Shown here in pieces: positions 7,677 to 16,185 of a stretch of 64,000 nucleotides of DNA. The notes beneath the pieces are model-generated. The model did no database searches, had not been told where the DNA came from, and saw only the letters and a list, made by a program, of their open reading frames with translations. The DNA comes from Leptolyngbya sp. Heron Island J (GTDB lineage Bacteria; Cyanobacteriota; Cyanobacteriia; Phormidesmidales; Phormidesmidaceae): assembly GCF_000482245.1 (NCBI RefSeq), contig NZ_AWNH01000043.1:1-64000 (forward strand), given 5' to 3'. The translations under genes and the position numbers were made by a program. Numbering within the stretch: the stretch's first letter is position 1; every line of letters begins with the position of its first letter.

Positions 7677-7711
7677 CATGGCGCTGAACGGAATCCTCCC
7701 TCAGCGCCATG
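7677..7711. terminator. hairpin between convergent genes
   Basis: CATGGCGCTGA (7677-7687) and TCAGCGCCATG (7701-7711) form an 11-bp perfect stem with a 13-nt loop. It lies 22 bp after the oxidoreductase stop codon. There is no clear T-run, so termination may be factor-assisted. Confidence 0.5.
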
Positions 7712-7732
7712 GCTCTTCCACAAAACTCATTC

Positions 7733-8851
7733 CTACGCAGCTAACGCAGGGTAATCCACATATCCTTTGGCATCGTGAGTATAGAACGTAGTCGGGTCAG
7801 CTGCATTTAACGCTGCCCCTTGCCAATAGCGTTTCACCAAATCAGGGTTGGCAATAAACGGAATCCCATAGGCGATCGCATCAGCTTCATTGCCACGAAT
7901 CGCCGCTGCACCCGTTTGCGCATCATAGCCACCATTTAGAATAATCGGGTTCTTAAACTCTCGGCGTATATGGGGCGTGGCCGGTTCCACCCCCTCTAAT
8001 GCTAAAAAATGTCCTGGTAACGCTTCGACAATATGCAGATACGCTAAATCAAACGGATTCAAAGCCTTTGCAACATAGGTAAATGTGACAATTGGATCAC
8101 TATCACGCATGTCATTAAACGGATTGTAAGGCGATAGGCGCACCCCGACGTGATCGCGACTCCATTCAGTCACCACTGCGGCTGTAACTTCCAGCAGGAA
8201 CCGGGCTCGATTTTCGATACTCCCGCCATAGGCGTCTGTCCGTTGATTCGAACCGTCCCGCAAAAACTGATCAATCAGATAGCCATTGGCGGCATGGATC
8301 TCCACCCCATCAAAGCCTGCAGCTTTGGCGTTGCGAGTTGCGATCGCATATTGTTCAACCACCCCTGGAATTTCATCCAGTCTCAGCGCCCGTGGTGCCA
8401 CGCGCTGCTTTTTCCCTTCAGGGGTGTGGATTTCGCCTTGGGCTGCGATCGCAGACGCGGATACCGGCAATGCCCCACTTGGCTGAAAATCTGGGTGAGA
8501 CGCCCGTCCCGTATGCCACAGTTGCAGCACCATTTTGCCGCCCTTTTGATGGACCGCCTCAGTAATCTTTTTCCATCCCTCAACTTGCTCAGGGGTATGA
8601 ATTCCAGGCGTTTGAGCCCAGCCTGCCCCCTGTTCAGAAATTTGAGTGGCTTCTGTGATTATCAATCCGGCACTGGCTCGCTGAACGTAATGCTCCAGCA
8701 TCAGGTCGTTGGGAATCCGGGACTCCCCAGACCGCGCTCGGGTCAAAGGGGCCATGATCATGCGATTTGGCAGAGAGATCGCGCCTAGATTGATGGGTTC
8801 AAAGAGTGGGGCGATAGACACAGCCGATGAAGTGGGCGTGACTGTGGACAT
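7733..8851 (-). CDS. Old Yellow Enzyme family alkene reductase
   Basis: The 372-residue FMN-dependent TIM-barrel enzyme reduces activated C=C bonds with NAD(P)H. Visible family marks are LFEPINLGAISLPNRMIMAPLTRARS at the N-terminus, the FMN/substrate region VLQLWHTGRASHPDFQPSG (catalytic-site region), the active-site pair in FDGVEIHAANGYLIDQFL (H-x-x-N), and GGSIENRARFLLEV. Length is normal for the NemA/OYE2-like class. The start ATG 8851 faces a divergent ArsR gene across 75 bp containing an inverted repeat, so expression is probably released when the ArsR protein senses a reactive electrophile or metal. The inducer is not deducible. HIP1 sites inside the gene show it is native. Confidence 0.92.
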   Translation of the reverse strand: MSTVTPTSSAVSIAPLFEPINLGAISLPNRMIMAPLTRARSGESRIPNDLMLEHYVQRASAGLIITEATQISEQGAGWAQTPGIHTPEQVEGWKKITEAVHQKGGKMVLQLWHTGRASHPDFQPSGALPVSASAIAAQGEIHTPEGKKQRVAPRALRLDEIPGVVEQYAIATRNAKAAGFDGVEIHAANGYLIDQFLRDGSNQRTDAYGGSIENRARFLLEVTAAVVTEWSRDHVGVRLSPYNPFNDMRDSDPIVTFTYVAKALNPFDLAYLHIVEALPGHFLALEGVEPATPHIRREFKNPIILNGGYDAQTGAAAIRGNEADAIAYGIPFIANPDLVKRYWQGAALNAADPTTFYTHDAKGYVDYPALAA

Positions 8852-8870
8852 AGTGGCCTCCTTTATTCGT

Positions 8871-8891
8871 TTGTTCGAAATAATTGAACAA
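8871..8891. promoter_or_regulatory. inverted repeat in the divergent promoter
   Basis: TTGTTC (8871-8876) and GAACAA (8886-8891) are separated by nine bases, between the oxidoreductase and ArsR genes. The shape suits an ArsR-family dimer and could serve both promoters. Confidence 0.55.
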
Positions 8892-8926
8892 TGAAACTAT
8901 AGCTCACCCTGTGGCATAATGCCAAC

Positions 8927-9235
8927 ATGAAGCCGCTCTATCATCCAAATCCTGAGCAAATAACCCTTGCAGGCGTTTTATATGCCCTGGGAGATCCGGT
9001 GCGTTTAGAAATTGTTCAGTTACTAGCAGCTGGAGGAGAATATGCCTGTAGTGCCTTTGACTGTGATCTCGCTAAGTCAACAGTGTCGCACCATTTCAAA
9101 ATTTTGCGCGAGTCTGGCGTGATTTATGCCCGCAAATCTGGCACACAACATCTGAACTCTCTCCGGCGTGACGAATTGGAGCAGCTGTTTCCAGGTGTAT
9201 TGAATGCAGTGCTGGACAGTTGTGGCAGCGAATAA
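8927..9235 (+). CDS. ArsR family transcriptional regulator
   Basis: This 102-residue winged-helix repressor has the ArsR fold: LAGVLYALGDPVRLEIVQLL (helices 1-2) and the recognition helix region AKSTVSHHFKILRESGVI, then the wing ARKSGTQHLNSL. Two Cys in YACSAFDCD (residues near 41 and 46) sit before the recognition helix where some members bind metals or react with electrophiles, but the canonical ELCVCDL arsenic motif is absent. It is divergent from the Old Yellow Enzyme gene, which it likely represses together with itself. Known OYE-linked repressors of this type respond to quinones or other electrophiles; that is an analogy, not seen here. Confidence 0.88.
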   Translation: MKPLYHPNPEQITLAGVLYALGDPVRLEIVQLLAAGGEYACSAFDCDLAKSTVSHHFKILRESGVIYARKSGTQHLNSLRRDELEQLFPGVLNAVLDSCGSE

Positions 9236-9433
9236 TAGTTCTTTTGAAAAATGAAAAAAATTGGGAGAATCTTGAAAGCATATTTAGCCTAAGCGCCAGG
9301 ACGTAGCATGACCATTGTTTCTCTGTTTAGAGTCGTCTTAATCAGTCTTGCCCTAGCGCTTTAACCAACAGTACAGGGAGTGGCTATCTAAGATATTTCC
9401 ACGCTTTCTCTACCGGGGTTAAGACATCGTTGT

Positions 9434-12400
9434 CTACAATTCTGCCAAATCATCAGCTAGCAACTTGCCGCCTAGTCCCATGTTAACAGTCATTGCAACG
9501 AAATCTAATGCAGCAAGGGCCACAGCACCTTTAGGTCCAGTTGTTCTTAAGGGTGCTAAAATGTTAGGTATCCAGGAGACCACCTCGTTGGCGATCTCAA
9601 AGCCTGATTTGTCTTCCCTAGGAACAGCCGCCAAATATTGAATTGCATAGATTGCATCCAAAATTGAGAACACACAGAAGACACCTATACTTTTAGGCTC
9701 TGCGCGCCGTATCCGCTGTAACTTAGCTTCGTTTCCCCGTAATACAGCGACTCCTTTATTGGCTAATATGACAACATCTAGCCAATAGACAAACGTCCTC
9801 CAGCCCCACATAACACGCTCTTCGTACTCTGGTTTGTCTTCGCCTTTGGTGACTTTGTGGGCAGCAACGTTGTATGGACGACCACCGGGGAAATCTGGAG
9901 AGGAGGGAAAGCTGGCTAACCAGCTAAAGCCACTCAGTAATAGGCTCACGAACTCAAACGTATAACCAGCCGTTTCTTCTAGTTTCTTCTCCTTAGGGCC
10001 AAATTCTGAAGAGAGATCTAATCCGGCATTGATCACACCGTTCAAAGCATCGGCTGTCAATCCAATAATTCCCCAGATGCGAATCGAGCGCTCGCGGGCA
10101 GAGGTGTCAGACCTTTGTGCGATCGCACTTTGTTGAGCAACCAATCTGGCACCGGTTTGCCCAGTGACCGGCCCGGATGGAGCAGAAAAATCAAGCGGTG
10201 GCTCATTCTTAAAGGGTGCTTCACCCATAACAAGCTTAGATACCACCGTCACTGGAATCGCCAGCAGCAAACCCGCCAGATTTAGTATTGTTAGCTTGCC
10301 TGCCCCAATCAGCTCGAATAGATTAGAAATAAAGGGGATCTTGATTTCTGTATTCAGCAGCTTTTGAATCTGTTCAACCGCTTCGGCAATCACATCCAAA
10401 AAGCCCAGAGCCAGGTTCTCGACAGCTTCCAACAGCTGAATGGTGACATCCCTGAACACTTCGATCAGAGCGACTAAGGCCAGCTGCGGTTGAAGCGGAT
10501 TCGCCAGCAGAGTGGCAATGGTTTCACCCATGCCTTCAAATCCTCGAATTACAGCCCCGGCACTGTCTTCCAATGCTTCGGTAAAGTGGAATGCAAAGTT
10601 CTCTAGTTCAGAATCTCCGCTCGGCAGTGTATCTGACTCAGGCACGGTTTTAGCGCTATCTTTTTTCGAATTGCCCAACAGCTTCGAGAAAAACCATTCC
10701 GCAGCTTCTGGCAGTTTAAATCCAGACTCTCGTACCTCCGAAGGCTCACCTCCCAAGGTTGTGATTAACTGGTTCATACCCTCCTCTACGGTCTCTTGGA
10801 GATTGTCCATAAAGGCCGAGACCGGTGCTTTAGCGGCGTCTGCTTGCTGGGATGCATAATCGAATCCGGCATTGATGGCACCAACCAGATACCGCTGAGT
10901 GTCTAAAATGTCGTCCCAGTTGAACAAAAACTGTAGGAACTCGATAAATTTTTTGATGCCACTGACAACCTTTTCGACAACCGCTTCCACAAATTCAGCC
11001 ACTTTTTCAGCGGTATCAACCACAAAATCAATGACTTCTTCAGCGGTTTTTACAATTACATGGACGACATCTTTCACAGTGCCGATCACCACCGATGCGG
11101 CCTTTTTAATCGCATTTTTAAATCGTCTGCCGATGCGGCGAAAAGCTCTTCTAGTACCGACGACTCTGCTCGTTCCTAGACTGCTAGTTTCTGGACCGTT
11201 AGCGTCTTCACTGCTGATTGCTTGACTGAGCAGCTGCTGCCATTCATCCTTACTAACCTTATTCTCTCCGATGGGAGCTTTCACAATGATTCTTGAGGGA
11301 GGAGGGGTTGTTCGTCTACCTCTTCCCGGCTGCCTTGTTTTATTGTCTTCAATAGCCCCAAGTTTGAGTTCCCAGGGGTTGTCGATGGTTGCACCAGACA
11401 CATCCCGATTTGATGACTGCACACGGCTATTGGCAGCAGGAGCATTCTCACCATAGTTAACAGTTGCCATCACCCGTTTGATGGTGTTTTGTACACTAGC
11501 GACTTCTTCTTTGCTATGGGCTTTGCGATCCACAATTAAGTTGCCCTGGGCATCGGTCGCATTCCAAAGCGCTCCCTCTTCTAGCTCAGCAATTTGTTGA
11601 TGAGCTGCTTGATTTGGGAAAATCACCACTTGTTCATTGGAGGCCATTTCGTTGGTACGAATTTTGAGCCCAGGGGTGTTGAGGCCATCAGCCTCAGAGG
11701 TAATCATGATGAAATTAAGGTCATTGGGGCTGAGGGTGACCGATCTCACCTCATCAATCTCATAGGTGGTGTCTTCGACTTCAATCTCGGTCAGATCGGT
11801 GGCTGACACCTCGATCTCGCCAGCACCCGGTTTAAGTCGCAGAGTGGTGCGATAGGACGAAAATTCTTCGAGATTATTGCCCACCATACGATAGTCCTGG
11901 CTCAGTTTGGTGGTATAAGAGCTAAAGACATCCTCAGGTTTAATGGTTCTAAAGATTTTGATTGAGGAAAGCGCATCGTTACCGACCTGACTCTCTCGGA
12001 GATCCGGCACATTGTGAACGACATCTTCGATATCTTCTTCTCGTTTGTCTTCGTCCGTACGGAAGGCAGAATGCTTAAATAAGGTTACCCCTGTATCGGG
12101 TCCTAAACGAATGGAGGAGGTTTGATCCTGTAACCCTTGAAACTGTGAAAAGTGTCTATGTTCGCCGGACACATGCTTGGCACTGTCGGACAAAATCCAG
12201 GTTTTCCCGTGGTAGGCTAAATGTTCATATAGGGCCACTTCCCCCGGTGCCAGTTCTCCCACCTGGCCTTCGTTGTCGGCAACTTTGACCGCACGCACAA
12301 AAATGGCACGACTATCTTTTTGTCGAGTCCATCTAAAGGTGTTGTTTGCAGCGAGTTCTAACCATTCGTTCTGGGTCTGGTTGACCAGTGAAAACTCACG

Positions 12401-13537
12401 ACCGTCTAAATCATCAACAAATAGGTAAGTGGGGGTCTCCACCGAAGATAGGGTAAAGAAAGCATTTTCCTGATCGGAGCCGGGGATCAGCTGAAGCTGG
12501 GCCTGTTGTAAATTGTGATGAAATTTGAAAAGCTTATTAGTTCCTCGGGGGGGGACTGTGGTGAGTCTGTTCTTACCCAGGCTCAAAAACTCACCGTTAG
12601 ATGCTTTGATAATCCACTTCCCGGTAAAGGGCTCGCCAATGGTCGACCAAATACGGATCGACTTTGGAAAGTTCTTGAGCCGTGAGAGGCGAATGTCTGG
12701 CAGCTCGGCATAACACTTTTGAGCAGTGCCTTTAAAGTCGTTTTGCTGATAAAGAGTAACACCGGTATTGTTGGCGACTCGCAGTTGCTTAAAGCTACTG
12801 GAAAAGCGGGAGAGATCGTCAACATTTTGAGTGAGGATCACGGCGGCATTATCGGCGGCCACTAGCTCAATTTCACCTTCATTCAAGGGGCGATTCACGG
12901 GAGGAACTAGGGCTTTAACGTCTGCGGCGTTGAGGGCCGTGTGGTAGATGCGCAGGTCTTCGTATTGTGCTACTGGAGTCTTCAATCCCCGAGCCCCCAG
13001 CAATAGGACCGCGTCGGTCGTAATATTGGCAATGCCCGTTTTGGATTTACCTTCATCGGATAGCTCACCATCAATGTAGAGCTTTAGCGATCGCCCCTGT
13101 CTCACAGCGGCGATATGATGCCATTTCCCATCTTTTAGGGGCCGCTTGCTATCCAAAAAGGCGTAGTTCTTACCACGGGTATTTTCATCCACCTCAAAGG
13201 TCAACTGTCCCTGTTTTTTCATCCGCAGGGAAAAGAAATTTCCATGGCCAGACGTTGATCGGTTGCCGATTACATGGAGCACCTTCTGTCCATAGGTGCC
13301 CTGAACCTTCATGCCAAACGCTATCGTAAAATCGCTGGTACCAAACCGGGCCACATCCTGATCAAATACAATCCGAGAATTCTTAACCCTGCCATCGATT
13401 TTGAGGGCACTGCCAATCCGACCATGGCCGAGCCATGTCGTGTTAGAAAGCTTAGCTTTGACACCGCTTACGGTATCTACTACTGTTGTTCCTTGCTTTT
13501 CTTCAAACTGCCAGTGATAGTTAGGTTGAACTGCCAT
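9434..13537 (-). CDS. giant LamG / beta-gamma-crystallin-like multidomain protein
   Basis: This 1367-residue protein starts with a LamG/concanavalin-like jelly roll (about 1-215; DGKWHHIAAVRQGRSLKLYI and a DLRIYHTALNAADV ending). Beta-gamma-crystallin-like repeats follow (about 250-295 with GVTLYQQNDFKG, and 425-520 with VALYEHLAYHGKTW and SSIRLGPDTGVTLF), enclosing a beta-trefoil-like stretch. A low-complexity linker (700-790) leads to a basic patch (RRAFRRIGRRFKNAIKKAA) and amphipathic helices (795-870) ending in FLFNWDDILDTQRYL. Near 1070-1105 lies a hydrophobic hairpin (NLAGLLLAIPVTVVSKLVMG), with further hydrophobic helices towards the C-terminus. No signal peptide is seen. The layout, a binding front half plus membrane-active-looking back half, would suit a toxin or surface effector, but I recognise no such family and assign no function. 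The gene stands alone. Confidence 0.75.
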   Translation of the reverse strand: MAVQPNYHWQFEEKQGTTVVDTVSGVKAKLSNTTWLGHGRIGSALKIDGRVKNSRIVFDQDVARFGTSDFTIAFGMKVQGTYGQKVLHVIGNRSTSGHGNFFSLRMKKQGQLTFEVDENTRGKNYAFLDSKRPLKDGKWHHIAAVRQGRSLKLYIDGELSDEGKSKTGIANITTDAVLLLGARGLKTPVAQYEDLRIYHTALNAADVKALVPPVNRPLNEGEIELVAADNAAVILTQNVDDLSRFSSSFKQLRVANNTGVTLYQQNDFKGTAQKCYAELPDIRLSRLKNFPKSIRIWSTIGEPFTGKWIIKASNGEFLSLGKNRLTTVPPRGTNKLFKFHHNLQQAQLQLIPGSDQENAFFTLSSVETPTYLFVDDLDGREFSLVNQTQNEWLELAANNTFRWTRQKDSRAIFVRAVKVADNEGQVGELAPGEVALYEHLAYHGKTWILSDSAKHVSGEHRHFSQFQGLQDQTSSIRLGPDTGVTLFKHSAFRTDEDKREEDIEDVVHNVPDLRESQVGNDALSSIKIFRTIKPEDVFSSYTTKLSQDYRMVGNNLEEFSSYRTTLRLKPGAGEIEVSATDLTEIEVEDTTYEIDEVRSVTLSPNDLNFIMITSEADGLNTPGLKIRTNEMASNEQVVIFPNQAAHQQIAELEEGALWNATDAQGNLIVDRKAHSKEEVASVQNTIKRVMATVNYGENAPAANSRVQSSNRDVSGATIDNPWELKLGAIEDNKTRQPGRGRRTTPPPSRIIVKAPIGENKVSKDEWQQLLSQAISSEDANGPETSSLGTSRVVGTRRAFRRIGRRFKNAIKKAASVVIGTVKDVVHVIVKTAEEVIDFVVDTAEKVAEFVEAVVEKVVSGIKKFIEFLQFLFNWDDILDTQRYLVGAINAGFDYASQQADAAKAPVSAFMDNLQETVEEGMNQLITTLGGEPSEVRESGFKLPEAAEWFFSKLLGNSKKDSAKTVPESDTLPSGDSELENFAFHFTEALEDSAGAVIRGFEGMGETIATLLANPLQPQLALVALIEVFRDVTIQLLEAVENLALGFLDVIAEAVEQIQKLLNTEIKIPFISNLFELIGAGKLTILNLAGLLLAIPVTVVSKLVMGEAPFKNEPPLDFSAPSGPVTGQTGARLVAQQSAIAQRSDTSARERSIRIWGIIGLTADALNGVINAGLDLSSEFGPKEKKLEETAGYTFEFVSLLLSGFSWLASFPSSPDFPGGRPYNVAAHKVTKGEDKPEYEERVMWGWRTFVYWLDVVILANKGVAVLRGNEAKLQRIRRAEPKSIGVFCVFSILDAIYAIQYLAAVPREDKSGFEIANEVVSWIPNILAPLRTTGPKGAVALAALDFVAMTVNMGLGGKLLADDLAEL

Positions 13538-14111
13538 AAGATTTCTTCTGTTGTGAATTGTTGATAAAAGATATCGACGTGCTTAAGCGCCCCTGATGGA
13601 AAATCAGGATAGTTGTTGCAGGTATTTTTAGTGAGACAAAGAACTAAAAAACAGACAGATAACATCTGTTCTATGACAGGCTCATACGTGACACACTATG
13701 TCAGTGAGTCAAGCTTGATCAGAAAATATTCGATTGTCAGTTATGGATACGAATAATGACCAACGTTGGATGAGTTTGTTTTGAGAGCCTGTTGAATGAT
13801 GTTTATTGAATTTAAATAATAAGACAACCTAACATAGAGCAAGCGCCTCTATACTGTGGCTTCCAACGTGAGCCTCCTCCTATCGATCAATATTTATCTG
13901 TCTGACTATCAATACGAATGACGTTTTGATTTGGATGAAAATTTTTCAAATTGTCTTGAAAACCTTGATTTATATCGTTTCAGCAATGATTGGTCAATGG
14001 GTTGCGCTGATAAGTCGACAGATTCATACCTGGGGCAATGACTGCGAACGCGTCCACCATGTAGTGACCAGACTGCCCTGAATCCTAGCATGAGTTGTTT
14101 TTAATTAAGCC
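13538..14111. other. intergenic stretch before the TetR gene
   Basis: About 570 bp without a convincing gene. A short hairpin ACAGAT-AAC-ATCTGT lies at 13655-13669, upstream of the giant gene, and may be an operator. A 60-codon minus-strand frame at 13909-14091 has no ribosome-binding site or recognisable family. Confidence 0.5.
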
Positions 14112-14142
14112 TTGACTATTTATAACGAACATATGTTATAAA
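14112..14142 (+). promoter_or_regulatory. TetR promoter with overlapping operator
   Basis: TTGACT (14112-14117) and TTATAA (14136-14141) form a promoter with an 18-bp spacer. The spacer carries the perfect palindrome AACATATGTT (14128-14137) inside TATAAC-N8-GTTATA (14121-14140). A repressor bound here would block RNA polymerase, so autoregulation of the TetR-dev operon is likely. Confidence 0.65.
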
Positions 14143-14187
14143 TAGATAGAGCAGTAAAAGAATGTCTGCCGCTCTTCACATACCCCT

Positions 14188-14781
14188 ATGCCTAAAATTG
14201 TCGATCATGACCGTTATCGTAAAGAGTTGCTCAAAGGGTGTCTCGATCTCTTTGCGGCACGAGGATACGGTTCGATTACGATGCGACAAATTGCCAAGGG
14301 TTTGGGGGTGTCTACAGGTACCTTGTATCACTATTTTCCAAGCAAGGAGAGTATTTTTATCCAGCTCGTGCAGGAGCTATGCGAACAAGATATCTATAAT
14401 TTTCTGGCGCAAGCCCCTGAAGTAGATGATTTAGAGGGTCGTCTGCAGGCCATCATGGATTTTGTATTGCAGCATAGACAGTATTACCATCAACAGCTGC
14501 TACTGTGGATGGACTTTTCTCAACAAACCCGTCCTAATCCCGACAGCGATATCCAAGCCTTGCGTGAAGTTTGGCAACGGACACGAGAGTTGCTGGCTGG
14601 CTATCTACAACTATCCAAGCCCGAACTGGTGGATTTTGTCATGGTGTTTATAGACGGATTGGTTTTGCAATATATCTATGACCATGGCTGTGATGTGGCG
14701 ATTACAGAGACTCCTTCATTTGAACAACAAAGTCAACTGATGATTCAAATGGTGATGCACCATGAACAAAACTGTTCTTAG
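14188..14781 (+). CDS. TetR family transcriptional regulator
   Basis: The 197-residue protein has the TetR N-terminal helix-turn-helix (residues 11-57: LLKGCLDLFAARGYGSITMR, then AKGLGVSTGTLYHYFPSKES) and a helical ligand-binding domain (60-190). It is the first gene of an operon with a membrane-fusion protein, permease and ATPase, and its end overlaps the next gene by 20 bp, so the genes are translationally coupled. A palindrome in its own promoter and a related one before the permease gene are its probable operators. It most likely represses the exporter until an exported compound or stress signal binds. Confidence 0.9.
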   Translation: MPKIVDHDRYRKELLKGCLDLFAARGYGSITMRQIAKGLGVSTGTLYHYFPSKESIFIQLVQELCEQDIYNFLAQAPEVDDLEGRLQAIMDFVLQHRQYYHQQLLLWMDFSQQTRPNPDSDIQALREVWQRTRELLAGYLQLSKPELVDFVMVFIDGLVLQYIYDHGCDVAITETPSFEQQSQLMIQMVMHHEQNCS

Positions 14782-16156
14782 CCTTAATTCAAGATTGCTA
14801 TGGCTGATATTGTCAGCACTGGCAGCGTCTGGTAGTATTTTGTATCTTGGCTTTTCTCCTTACAGTCCACCGGTTGCAACTGAGTCTGAAATGGCGGCTA
14901 TGCCAACGGAGCTGCCAGGGGTTGCAGCATTAGGTCGGTTAGAACCTACGGGAGAAATTGTTCAGGTAGCGGCTCCATTAGAGTTGGATGGAGATCGTCT
15001 AGCAGAGCTATTTGTTGATGTGGGAGACCGAGTGAACCAGGGCGATGCGATCGCTGTGCTTGATTCTTACGATCGTCTGCAAAATACAGTTATTCAAGCT
15101 CAACAACACATTCGGCTAGCTGAGGCGAGGTTGGCCCAGGTGCAAGCAGGAGCCAAGTCGGGCGAGATCTTGGCTCAGCAGGCAACGGTAACACAGCGAT
15201 CGGCTGAACTGACAGGACAGCTGCGCATACAGCGAGAAACAATTGCCCGCATTGAGGCACAGTATGAAGGCGATCGCGCGGCTCAAACGGCGACGATTCG
15301 TCGATTGCAGGCAGAGCTACAAACGGCGGTAGCTGAACTGACTCGATATCAGTCTCTCTACGAGGCTGGAGCAATTTCTGCATCTCTCTATGACGCAAAA
15401 CAGTTGGTGGTAGATACAGCTCGCCAAGCTAAAGTGGAAGCTGTCGCTGTACTAGAACGAACTTCAGCAACAGCCCAGCGACAGTTGCAAGAAGCGCGGG
15501 CTGAACTTGTTCGTTTGGAGAATACGGGGCAGGCTCAGCTGGCAGCGGCTCAGTCAACCCTGGCACAGGTGGCCGAAATCCGTCCGGTAGATGTGCAATT
15601 GGCTCAGGTGGAATTAGACGCTGCCAAGGCGGCTTTGGTTAGCGCTGAACATGATTTGGCTAAGGCGACTATTCGAGCCCCGAGTGCGGGTCAAGTCTTG
15701 AAAGTGTATACCCGACCGGGGGAACAGATGAGTACGGACGGTATTGTTGCCTTAGGTCAAACCGACCAGATGCTAGTGATTGCGGAGGTGTATCAAAGTG
15801 ATATTGGCCGCGTTCGCTTGGGTCAACCAACAACGGTGCGCGGTCAAGCCTTCTCAGGTGAACTGCAGGGGGAAGTGATTGAAATTGGCCGTCAGGTGAG
15901 TCGTCAAAATGTCTTTGCCCGTGAACCTGGTGAGAATCTAGATCGACGCGTTGTCGAAGTGAAGATTGCCCTCAGCCCTGAGGATAGTCAGCGTGTGGCC
16001 AACTTCAGCAACCTCCAGGTACAGGCGTTGATTGCGGTTAACCGCGCGGCCCAAACCCCACCAACTCCAGCCAAACCTGTCGTTGATATTGGTCTTGGTA
16101 ATTCTAGCTTACAGAATGTCTTGTTCACACCGTTCAGCTCTAATGTGTCTTTTTAG
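14762..16156 (+). CDS. devB: DevB-like membrane fusion protein (HlyD family)
   Basis: This 464-residue periplasmic adaptor begins with one membrane span (about 10-30) followed by the lipoyl/hairpin plan of HlyD-type proteins: GVAALGRLEPTGEIVQVAAP near residue 55, a long coiled coil of Ala/Gln/Glu-rich helices (about 110-290, AQQHIRLAEARLAQVQAGAK onwards), and the returning lipoyl half DLAKATIRAPSAGQVLKVYT. It links the inner-membrane ABC transporter DevCA to an outer-membrane TolC-like channel. In heterocyst formers the homologous system exports envelope glycolipids; the substrate here is unknown. The start overlaps the TetR gene by 20 bp. The C-terminus adds an unconserved tail of about 25 residues. 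Confidence 0.88.
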   Translation: MNKTVLSLNSRLLWLILSALAASGSILYLGFSPYSPPVATESEMAAMPTELPGVAALGRLEPTGEIVQVAAPLELDGDRLAELFVDVGDRVNQGDAIAVLDSYDRLQNTVIQAQQHIRLAEARLAQVQAGAKSGEILAQQATVTQRSAELTGQLRIQRETIARIEAQYEGDRAAQTATIRRLQAELQTAVAELTRYQSLYEAGAISASLYDAKQLVVDTARQAKVEAVAVLERTSATAQRQLQEARAELVRLENTGQAQLAAAQSTLAQVAEIRPVDVQLAQVELDAAKAALVSAEHDLAKATIRAPSAGQVLKVYTRPGEQMSTDGIVALGQTDQMLVIAEVYQSDIGRVRLGQPTTVRGQAFSGELQGEVIEIGRQVSRQNVFAREPGENLDRRVVEVKIALSPEDSQRVANFSNLQVQALIAVNRAAQTPPTPAKPVVDIGLGNSSLQNVLFTPFSSNVSF

Positions 16157-16172
16157 ATAACGAACGTTCGAT
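16157..16172. promoter_or_regulatory. second TetR-type operator, before devC
   Basis: ATAACGAACGTTCGAT contains the perfect palindrome CGAACGTTCG (16161-16170). It shares ATAACGAAC with the left half of the site in the TetR promoter (14123-14130 region). It lies directly after the devB stop and 14 bp before devC, suggesting internal control of devCA. Confidence 0.5.
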
Positions 16173-16185
16173 TTTCTTTGTGGCC

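Noticed and set aside
9308-9364. 18-codon frame starting MTIVSLFRVVLISLALAL downstream of the ArsR gene
   Set aside because: Looks like the start of a signal peptide but ends at once; too short and without ribosome-binding site, so at most a relic.
13909-14091. 60-codon minus-strand frame upstream of the TetR gene
   Set aside because: No ribosome-binding site, unusual composition, no recognisable family; other frames in the same stretch look equally coding-like.
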